A stretch of DNA of 64,000 bases from Parapristionchus giblindavisi (Eukaryota; Nematoda; Chromadorea; Rhabditida; Diplogasteridae), in the NCBI GenBank assembly GCA_943737045.1, contig CALSFV010000033.1, positions 310,001 through 374,000 on the forward strand, in the 5' to 3' direction. The translations under genes and the position numbers were made by a program. How positions within the stretch are numbered: position 1 is the stretch's first letter; each line of letters opens with the position of its first letter. The notes under the pieces were generated by a model that was given only the letters and a program-made list of their open reading frames with translations, ran no database searches and was not told where the DNA came from. Shown one piece after another: positions 1 through 10,032 of this stretch.

Positions 1-3000
1 CTTCGGTCATTATAGCAGCAGTAAAATATTACAGCTCCACATGACCTGAAGTGTGTCTCATTCAGAATGTTTTCCTCTTTCACATAGTATATTACTCGAT
101 AAGTATCATTGACAATTAGACTTGTAACGAATTATTTTGTACCAAAAACAGAGAGTATTGAAAGATAAATTTACATATTGTCCGTACTGACCACTTTGAA
201 ATAGTCTATCTTATTCAGAATTTTTCGCTCTTTCATTTGGTATATGACACGATAGGTTTCAATTTCATTTTCATATTTCTCAAGTTATCTTGATCATATC
301 AGAGTAAAAGCTACTTTTGTACTTCGGTCATTATAGCAGCAGTAAAATATTACAGCTCGACATGACCTGAAGTGTGTCTCATTCAGAATTTTTTCCTCTT
401 TCACATAGTATATTAATCGATAAGTATCATTGACAATTAGACTTGTAACGAATTATTTTGTACCAAAAACAGAGAGTATTGAAAGATAAATTTACATATT
501 GTCCGTACTGACCACTTTGAAATAGTCTATCTTATTCAGAATTTTTCGCTCTTTCATTTGGTATATGACACGATAGGTTTCATTTTCATTTTCATATTTC
601 TCAAGTTATCTTGATCATATCAGAGTAAAAGCTACTTTTGTACTTCGGTCATTATAGCAGCAGTAAAATATTACAGCTCGACATGACCTGAAGTGTGTCT
701 CATTCAGAATTTTTTCCTCTTTCACATAGTATATTACTCGATAAGTATCATTGACAATTAGACTTGTAACGAATTATTTTGTACCAAAAACAGAGTATTG
801 AAAGATAAATTTACATATTGTCCGTACTGACCACTTTGAAATAGTATATCTTATTCAGAATTTTTCGCTCTTTCATTTGGTATATGACACGATAGGTTTC
901 ATTTTCATTTTCATATTTCTCAAGTTATCTTGATCATATCAGAGTAAAAGCTACTTTTGTACTTCGGTCATTATAGCAGCAGTAAAATATTACAGCTCAA
1001 CATGACCTGAAGTGTGTCTCATTCAGAATTTTTTCCTCTTTCACATAGTATATTAATCGATAAGTATCATTGACAATTAGACTTGTAACGAATTATTTTG
1101 TACCAAAAACAGAGAGTATTGAAAGATAAATTTACATAATGGGGGTACTGACCACTTTGAAATAGTCTATCTTATTCAGAATTTTTCGCTCTTTCATTTG
1201 GTATATGACACGATAGGTTTCAATTTCATTTTCATATTTCTCAAGTTATCTTGATCATATCAGAGTAAAAGCTACTTTTGTACTTCGGTCATTATAGCAG
1301 CAGTAAAATATTACAGCTCGACATGACCTGAAGTGTGTCTCATTCAGAATTTTTTCCTCTTTCACATAGTATATTAATCGATAAGTATCATTGACAATTA
1401 GACTTGTAACGAATTATTTTGTACCAAAAACAGAGTATTGAAAGATAAATTTACATATTGTCCGTACTGACCACTTTGAAATAGTCTATCTTATTCAGAA
1501 TTTTTCGCTCTTTCATTTGGTATATGACACGATAGGTTTCATTTTCATTTTCATATTTCTCAAGTTATCTTGATCATATCAGAGTAAAAGCTACTTTTGT
1601 ACTTCGGTCATTATAGCAGCAGTAAAATATTACAGCTCCACATGACCTGAAGTGTGTCTCATTCAGAATGTTTTCCTCTTTCACATAGTATATTACTCGA
1701 TAAGTATCATTGACAATTAGACTTGTAACGAATTATTTTGTACCAAAAACAGAGAGTATTGAAAGATAAATTTACATATTGTCCGTACTGACCACTTTGA
1801 AATAGTCTATCTTATTCAGAATTTTTCGCTCTTTCATTTGGTATATGACACGATAGGTTTCAATTTCATTTTCATATTTCTCAAGTTATCTTGATCATAT
1901 CAGAGTAAAAGCTACTTTTGTACTTCGGTCATTATAGCAGCAGTAAAATATTACAGCTCGACATGACCTGAAGTGTGTCTCATTCAGAATTTTTTCCTCT
2001 TTCACATAGTATATTAATCGATAAGTATCATTGACAATTAGACTTGTAACGAATTATTTTGTACCAAAAACAGAGAGTATTGAAAGATAAATTTACATAT
2101 TGTCCGTACTGACCACTTTGAAATAGTCTATCTTATTCAGAATTTTTCGCTCTTTCATTTGGTATATGACACGATAGGTTTCATTTTCATTTTCATATTT
2201 CTCAAGTTATCTTGATCATATCAGAGTAAAAGCTACTTTTGTACTTCGGTCATTATAGCAGCAGTAAAATATTACAGCTCGACATGACCTGAAGTGTGTC
2301 TCATTCAGAATTTTTTCCTCTTTCACATAGTATATTACTCGATAAGTATCATTGACAATTAGACTTGTAACGAATTATTTTGTACCAAAAACAGAGTATT
2401 GAAAGATAAATTTACATATTGTCCGTACTGACCACTTTGAAATAGTATATCTTATTCAGAATTTTTCGCTCTTTCATTTGGTATATGACACGATAGGTTT
2501 CATTTTCATTTTCATATTTCTCAAGTTATCTTGATCATATCAGAGTAAAAGCTACTTTTGTACTTCGGTCATTATAGCAGCAGTAAAATATTACAGCTCG
2601 ACATGACCTGAAGTGTGTCTCATTCAGAATTTTTTCCTCTTTCACATAGTATATTAATCGATAAGTATCATTGACAATTAGACTTGTAACGAATTATTTT
2701 GTACCAAAAACAGAGAGTATTGAAAGATAAATTTACATATTGTCCGTACTGACCACTTTGAAATAGTCTATCTTATTCAGAATTTTTCGCTCTTTCATTT
2801 GGTATATGACACGATAGGTTTCATTTTCATTTTCATATTTCTCAAGTTATCTTGATCATATCAGAGTAAAAGCTACTTTTGTACTTCGGTCATTATAGCA
2901 GCAGTAAAATATTACAGCTCGACATGACCTGAAGTGTGTCTCATTCAGAATTTTTTCCTCTTTCACATAGTATATTACTCGATAAGTATCATTGACAATT

Positions 3001-6000
3001 AGACTTGTAACGAATTATTTTGTACCAAAAACAGAGTATTGAAAGATAAATTTACATATTGTCCGTACTGACCACTTTGAAATAGTATATCTTATTCAGA
3101 ATTTTTCGCTCTTTCATTTGGTATATGACACGATAGGTTTCATTTTCATTTTCATATTTCTCAAGTTATCTTGATCATATCAGAGTAAAAGCTACTTTTG
3201 TACTTCGGTCATTATAGCAGCAGTAAAATATTACAGCTCGACATGACCTGAAGTGTGTCTCATTCATAATTTTTTCCTCTTTCACATAGTATATTAATCG
3301 ATAAGTATCATTGACAATTAGACTTGTAACGAATTATTTTGTACCAAAAACAGAGAGTATTGAAAGATAAATTTACATATTGTCCGTACTGACCACTTTG
3401 AAATAGTCTATCTTATTCAGAATTTTTCGCTCTTTCATTTGGTATATGACACGAAAGGTTTCATTTTCATTTTCATATTTCTCAAGTTATCTTGATCATA
3501 TCAGAGTAAAAGCTACTTTTGTACTTCGGTCATTATAGCAGCAGTAAAATATTACAGCTCGACATGACCTGAAGTGTGTCTCATTCAGAATTTTTTCCTC
3601 TTTCACATAGTATATTACTCGATAAGTATCATTGACAATTCGACTTGTAACGAATTATTTTGTACCAAAAACAGAGTATTGAAAGATAAATTTACATATT
3701 GTCCGTACTGACCACTTTGAAATAGTCTATCTTATTCAGAATTTTTCGCTCTTTCATTTGGTATATGACACGATAGGTTTCATTTTCATTTTCATATTTC
3801 TCAAGTTATCTTGATCATATCAGAGTAAAAGCTACTTTTGTACTTCGGTCATTATAGCAGCAGTAAAATATTACAGCTCGACATGACCTGAAGTGTGTCT
3901 CATTCAGAATTTTTTCCTCTTTCACATAGTATATTAATCGATAAGTATCATTGACAATTAGACTTGTAACGAATTATTTTGTACCAAAAACAGAGAGTAT
4001 TGAAAGATAAATTTACATAATGGGGGTACTGACCACTTTGAAATAGTCTATCTTATTCAGAATTTTTCGCTCTTTCATTTGGTATATGACACGATAGGTT
4101 TCATTTTCATTTTCATATTTCTCAAGTTATCTTGATCATATCAGAGTAAAAGCTACTTTTGTACTTCGGTCATTATAGCAGCAGTAAAATATTACAGCTC
4201 GACATGACCTGAAGTGTGTCTCATTCAGAATGTTTTCCTCTTTCACATAGTATATTACTCGATAAGTATCATTGACAATTAGACTTGTAACGGATTATTT
4301 TGTACCAAAAACAGAGAGTATTGAAAGATAAATTTACATATTGTCCGTACTGACCACTTTGAAATAGTATATCTTATTCAGAATTTTTCGCTCTTTCATT
4401 TGGTATATGACACGATAGGTTTCATTTTCATTTTCATATTTCTCAAGTTATCTTGATCATATCAGAGTAAAAGCTACTTTTGTACTTCGGTCATTATAGC
4501 AGCAGTAAAATATTACAGCTCAACATGACCTGAAGTGTGTCTCATTCAGAATTTTTTCCTCTTTCACATAGTATATTACTCGATAAGTATCATTGACAAT
4601 TAGACTTGTAACGAATTATTTTGTACCAAAAACAGAGAGTATTGAAAGATAAATTTACATAATGGGGGTACTGACCACTTTGAAATAGTCTATCTTATTC
4701 AGAATTTTTCGCTCTTTCATTTGGTATATGACACGATAGGTTTCAATTTCATTTTCATATTTCTCAAGTTATCTTGATCATATCAGAGTAAAAGCTACTT
4801 TTGTACTTCGGTCATTATAGCAGCAGTAAAATATTACAGCTCGACATGACCTGAAGTGTGTCTCATTCAGAATTTTTTCCTCTTTCACATAGTATATTAA
4901 TCGATAAGTATCATTGACAATTAGACTTGTAACGAATTATTTTGTACCAAAAACAGAGAGTATTGAAAGATAAATTTACATATTGTCCGTACTGACCACT
5001 TTGAAATAGTCTATCTTATTCAGAATTTTTCGCTCTTTCATTTGGTATATGACACGATAGGTTTCATTTTCATTTTCATATTTCTCAAGTTATCTTGATC
5101 ATATCAGAGTAAAAGCTACTTTTGTACTTCGGTCATTATAGCAGCAGTAAAATATTACAGCTCGACATGACCTGAAGTGTGTCTCATTCAGAATTTTTTC
5201 CTCTTTCACATAGTATATTACTCGATAAGTATCATTGACAATTAGACTTGTAACGAATTATTTTGTACCAAAAACAGAGTATTGAAAGATAAATTTACAT
5301 ATTGTCCGTACTGACCACTTTGAAATAGTCTATCTTATTCAGAATTTTTCGCTCTTTCATTTGGTATATGACACGATAGGTTTCATTTTCATTTTCATAT
5401 TTCTCAAGTTATCTTGATCATATCAGAGTAAAAGCTACTTTTGTACTTCGGTCATTATAGCAGCAGTTTAATATTACAGCTCGACATGACCTGAAGTGTG
5501 TCTCATTCAGAATTTTTTCCTCTTTCACATAGTATATAACTCGATAAGTATCATTGACAATTAGACTTGTAACGAATTATTTTGTACCAAAAACAGAGAG
5601 TATTGAAAGATAAATTTACATATTGTCCGTACTGACCACTTTGAAATAGTCTATCTTATTCAGAATTTTTCGCTCTTTCATTTGGTATATGACACGATAG
5701 GTTTCATTTTCATTTTCATATTTCTCAAGTTATCTTGATCATATCAGAGTAAAAGCTACTTTTGTACTTCGGTCATTATAGCAGCAGTAAAATATTACAG
5801 CTCAACATGACCTGAAGTGTGTCTCATTCAGAATTTTTTCCTCTTTCACATAGTATATTAATCGATAAGTATCATTGACAATTAGACTTGAAACGAATTA
5901 TTTTGTACCAAAAACAGAGAGTATTGAAAGATAAATTTACATAATGGGGGTACTGACCACTTTGAAATAGTCTATCTTATTCAGAATTTTTCGCTCTTTC

Positions 6001-7583
6001 ATTTGGTATATGACACGATAGGTTTCATTTTCATTTTCATATTTCTCAAGTTATCTTGATCATATCAGAGTAAAAGCTACTTTTGTACTTCGGTCATTAT
6101 AGCAGCAGTAAAATATTACAGCTCGACATGACCTGAAGTGTGTCTCATTCAGAATTTTTTCCTCTTTCACATAGTATATTACTCGATAAGTATCATTGAC
6201 AATTAGACTTGTAACGAATTATTTTGTACCAAAAACAGAGAGTATTGAAAGATAAATTTACATAATGGGGGTACTGACCACTTTGAAATAGTATATCTTA
6301 TTCAGAATTTTTCGTTCTTTCATTTGGTATATGACACGATAGGTTTCATTTTCATTTTCATATTTCTCAAGTTATCTTGATCATATCAGAGTAAAAGCTA
6401 CTTTTGTACTTCGGTCATTATAGCAGCAGTAAAATATTACAGCTCAACATGACCTGAAGTGTGTCTCATTCAGAATTTTTTCCTCTTTCACATAGTATAT
6501 TACTCGATAAGTATCATTGACAATTAGACTTGTAACGAATTATTTTGTACCAAAAACAGAGAGTATTGAAAGATAAATTTACATATTGTCCGTACTGACC
6601 ACATTGAAATAGTCTATCTTATTCATAATTTTTCGCTCTTTCATTTGGTATATGACACGATAGGTTTCATTTTCATTTTCATATTTCTCAAGTTATCTTG
6701 ATCATATCAGAGTAAAAGCTACTTTTGTACTTCGGTCATTATAGCAGCAGTAAAATATTACAGCTCGACATGACCTGAAGTGTGTCTCATTCAGAATTTT
6801 TTCCTCTTTCACATAGTATATTAATCGATAAGTATCATTGACAATTAGACTTGTAACGAATTATTTTGTACCAAAAACAGAGAGTATTGAAAGATAAATT
6901 TACATAATGGGGGTACTGACCACTTTGAAATAGTCTATCTTATTCAGAATTTTTCGCTCTTTCATTTGGTATATGACACGATAGGTTTCATTTTCATTTT
7001 CATATTTCTCAAGTTATCTTGATCATATCAGAGTAAAAGCTACTTTTGTACTTCGGTCATTATAGCAGCAGTAAAATATTACAGCTCGACATGACCTGAA
7101 GTGTGTCTCATTCAGAATTTTTTCCTCTTTCACATAGTATATTACTCGATAAGTATCATTGACAATTAGACTTGTAACGAATTATTTTGTACCAAAAACA
7201 GAGAGTATTGAAAGATAAATTTACATAATGGGGGTACTGACCACTTTGAAATAGTATATCTTATTCAGAATTTTTCGTTCTTTCATTTGGTATATGACAC
7301 GATAGGTTTCATTTTCATTTTCATATTTCTCAAGTTATCTTGATCATATCAGAGTAAAAGCTACTTTTGTACTTCGGTCATTATAGCAGCAGTAAAATAT
7401 TACAGCTCAACATGACCTGAAGTGTGTCTCATTCAGAATTTTTTCCTCTTTCACATAGTATATTACTCGATAAGTATCATTGACAATTAGACTTGTAACG
7501 AATTATTTTGTACCAAAAACAGAGAGTATTGAAAGATAAATTTACATATTGTCCGTACTGACCACTTTGAAATAGTCTATCTT
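1..7583. repeat. Satellite array, left block (about 320-bp monomer)
   Basis: Head-to-tail monomers of 319-321 bp, about 23.6 copies; for example the CTTCGGTCATTATAGC start recurs at 1, 322, 643, 962 and 1283. Copies are mostly 97-99% alike by eye. Length variants come from CAGAGAGTATTG versus CAGAGTATTG (2 bp) and from one extra A in the TTTCA(A)TTTTC tract. A block that begins with the CTCCAC and GAATGTTTTCC variants at 1 recurs about 1603 bp (five monomers) on. No coding capacity is seen. The block ends inside a monomer at the insertion site of element A and resumes in register at 14007. A centromeric or other heterochromatic location is plausible but unproven. Confidence 0.98.
7579..7583. 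repeat. Target-site duplication of element A, left copy
   Basis: ATCTT before the element is repeated at 14007-14011 after it. Removing the element and one copy restores an uninterrupted satellite monomer (GTCTATCTT-ATTCA). Confidence 0.95.
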
Positions 7584-7801
7584 TATAATAGTCTCGAGGG
7601 ACTTATCGTGTGCTTTGACCTTTGGATGTGATACTAGTTGAGACAGATTTACTATAGTATATGACTACAATTTTATCGTCTGTTACACTAGAACACAAGG
7701 ATGATATATAATAATAAATAGTAGGTTTACAATCAATACAAGTTGACGATGGTGTTGGAGTAGATAGCTGATTGGTAGGACATCTATTGAAGAATTGCCT
7801 C

Positions 7802-7810
7802 TTAAGCCAT
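7802..7810 (-). CDS. Two-codon uORF (ATG GCT TAA) after SL1, distal copy
   Basis: Reads Met-Ala-stop on the minus strand, 14 nt downstream of the SL1 sequence at 7825-7845. The duplicated unit has the same at 7925-7933. Other LTRs have ATG TCC TAA at the same place. Translation is not shown. Confidence 0.35.
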   Translation of the reverse strand: MA

Positions 7811-7824
7811 CTCTCGCAATGCAC

Positions 7825-7845
7825 CTCAAACTTGGGTAATTAAAC
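7825..7845 (-). promoter_or_regulatory. SL1 leader sequence in LTR (A 3' LTR, copy 1)
   Basis: The minus strand reads GTTTAATTACCC then AAGTTTGAG, matching positions 2-22 of the nematode SL1 leader; the base before it is T instead of G. It is followed by GTGCAT, a possible 5' splice site. Confidence 0.93.
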
Positions 7846-7947
7846 AACAATACGAAAAAGGGGAGCAAAACGGGGACACGATAGATTTGCACAATAGTGA
7901 TATGAATAGCGAAAGAATTGCCTCTTAAGCCATCTCTCGCAATGCAC

Positions 7948-7968
7948 CTCAAACTTGGGTAATTAAAC
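7948..7968 (-). promoter_or_regulatory. SL1 leader sequence in LTR (A 3' LTR, copy 2)
   Basis: Second copy, made by the 123-bp duplication. It has the same 21-base match, the same following GT and the same mini-ORF downstream. Confidence 0.93.
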
Positions 7969-8583
7969 AACAATACGAAAAAGGGGAGCAAAACGGGGAC
8001 ACGATAGATTTGCACAATAGTGATATGAATAGCGAAAGAACAAAGGGGGTAAGACTACCAAAGGGACAAATGGATGACGGAAGGAAGAACGAAGACGACA
8101 TCAAGAAGAAGAGCGATGACGAATCGAATAGGACATCAATGAACGGAGGAATAGAGGATGAGCATCGAGGAAGAAAGATGAAGGAAGAAATGGATAGGAT
8201 ATCCATGAGTTAATGAATATAGTTGATAGGTTGTAGACAGTCAGAATATATGGATGAATGATGATAGATACGTGAGATATTTGTACTTGACGAGCAATAA
8301 ATGGTCAGATACGATGAAGTAAAAGTGTGATAGGCATTGATAATGACCGGTAAACGACGAATAATTATAAAAAAGGGTAGAAATAGTAGCGAGAAGCGAC
8401 ATACGTGTCATGAAGTTGAATGAGAGGAGAGAATGAAGAAAGAACTGCCAAGTCATCATTGTCATTTGCATAGACACATCATTGCTCAATTTGCATCTAG
8501 AGACTGTGAGAGAGTGCGCTGGAGAGTGCGCTAGAGCGCAATTCTGATTCGTGTTCGTATCAGTAGTGATCATAATCGCTACA

Positions 8584-8892
8584 CTCCCGCCCCAGAGAAA
8601 GAGTAGAGCATCGAGGATAGATGAGGATACACAAAGGTATTGATGTTGGATAAGGATGATTCACAAACTTGTGTTGAGGTAAAGAGGAAAGATGTTTATA
8701 TCAATTATAGGATAAAGATCAAAGATCATAGATGAATATAGGATGAATATGAATGGGAGTGAAGTGTCGATTTAAGAAAAGCTCAAGAGCTTATAGAAAT
8801 AATATTATTGTCTTGAGGTAAATCATAGTAAACACTCGTAGAAATAATATTAAGTCTAAAAAGGTAAATGATTGAACTTCATGGAGTAACCT
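8584..8892 (-). other. 3' untranslated part of element A with polypurine tract
   Basis: This stretch has no gene. Just before the LTR, the element-sense strand reads CTGGGGCGGGAG (8584-8595), the expected plus-strand primer tract. The remainder is AT-rich with no other feature that I can support. Confidence 0.7.
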
Positions 8893-10011
8893 TTACTTTA
8901 TGAATAATCTTGAATAGTATACGGTAGAACTTTGAAATCGAATAAGACACTTATAGTATGGTATGGTTAAGGATAATCCTTCATAGGAGTAGACTTCCTC
9001 CCCACTACAAGAATAGTGTGATAACTTGATAGTACGTAATTGGAAGTTATTTCGAGGTATTGAATAGTTGAGATAGAGAATGAGATAATGGAGATAGGAA
9101 TGTAGTAGTTTTATACTTGAATAGAGTATGAGTTGATGATTATATAATAAAGAAAGGTTAGAGATAATGATAGAAGAGATTATATGATAGAGGACGACAC
9201 TAATGATGATTACAGAATGAGTACTCCAATCATATAGTCTTAAGGTGGCTTTATACGACTTCACCTTAGACCAGGTCATCATAACACTCGCCTTCTGTTT
9301 CACTACTTCTACCTTATCTTGATTATGAGTTGTAGTAATATCATAAGAAGGTAGATTACATGTACGAACTGATATTTGTAATGGAATAAGTAAGTGATAT
9401 GGTCTTTTAATCATACGATCGGATAGAGATCCAAGAGTTACTTCATTACTTTCAACTGACAACACCATATTATCGATATAAGTAGAATCTATTTTGGATA
9501 ATGTAGGATCATTTCCATGATCTGATTTAACTTTATTCAAATAGTGTCGAATAGTGTTGGTTAGAGTACATGGAGATTGATTGATATCTAAGGGTTGATA
9601 GTGAATATTGAATCGATAGTGATTGACATTATCATGAGAGAATGGAAAAGATAGATTATTAATCCATAATGGTATAGTAATCTTATCTGGAGGAAGAACT
9701 GAGTGATCAGCTAAGTAATGGATAATAAATCGATAAAATCGATATCGTGATAGTTCTTCAATGTGACCTATGGACTGTTGATCTCTTATCAATTGATCAT
9801 GAAACGATCGATGGTCTTGAAGCGTGGATAGTTTAGTCAAATTGTGCTGTAGACATTTGTATGCCATTACATAATTATCATAATTATCAGAGAGAATATT
9901 GTCTCGTAGACAATACTTGACTGCATATTCACTATAATTATATTGTATGGTATCAGATAAAGGAAAATCAACAATAGCATCTTCATGTTTTCTCACTTGA
10001 CTCTCTGCCAC
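8893..10011 (-). pseudogene. Deleted RT remnant of element A, 372 residues open
   Basis: This is the pol remnant of element A, in the same frame as the Gag-protease ORF and separated from it by one TAA where units B/C have GAA. It matches element D around its residues 855-1105 (KHEDAIVD, YCLRD, YRF, LADHSVLPPDKI), then lacks 68 codons at ITIPLW-INNLS. Those codons include RT motif A with its catalytic Asp. Motif C is YIDN. A second deletion joins the RT directly to the end of the C-terminal domain (RMIKRPYHLLIPLQIS). The normal stop codon is changed, so the frame runs about 100 codons into 3' noncoding DNA. No polymerase, RNase H or integrase activity is expected. The ATG used here is simply the first after the TAA and may not be used. 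Confidence 0.85.
8994..9020 (-). promoter_or_regulatory. Conserved internal purine tract (second PPT candidate), element A
   Basis: Element sense: CACACTATTCTTGT, then a purine-rich tract GTGGGGAGGAAG. The same 27-base block occurs in B, C and D although the flanks differ. See the finding on a second polypurine tract. Confidence 0.5.
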
Positions 10012-10032
10012 AGTTTCTAGTTGAGAAGATGG

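Larger units (their letters stand above)
7791..8036 (-). repeat. 123-bp tandem duplication of the promoter-SL1 unit
   Basis: 7791-7913 and 7914-8036 are near-identical direct repeats. Each contains, in element sense, the conserved CTTTCGCTATTCATATCA block, the SL1 sequence, the GT and the ATG-GCT-TAA mini-ORF. The other LTR of the element has one copy only. Confidence 0.93.
7584..8583 (-). repeat. 3' LTR of element A (1000 bp)
   Basis: In element sense it begins TGTAGCGATTATG (at 8583) and ends GAGACTATTATA (at 7584). From 7822 upward (U3 plus SL1) it is almost identical to the 5' LTR of the same element, apart from a 123-bp tandem duplication and a 1-bp A-run difference. Below that point, the probable R-U5 part, it is strongly diverged from the 5' LTR. 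It carries two SL1 sequences. Confidence 0.9.

Noticed and set aside
1..7583. CRISPR-like or coding repeat array
   Set aside because: The whole 321-bp unit repeats without unique spacers, the genome is eukaryotic, and no long frame exists.
7603..8573. Short open frames inside LTRs (73-122 residues, both strands)
   Set aside because: They cross U3, SL1 and R-U5 without regard to boundaries, are low-complexity, and recur only because the LTRs recur.
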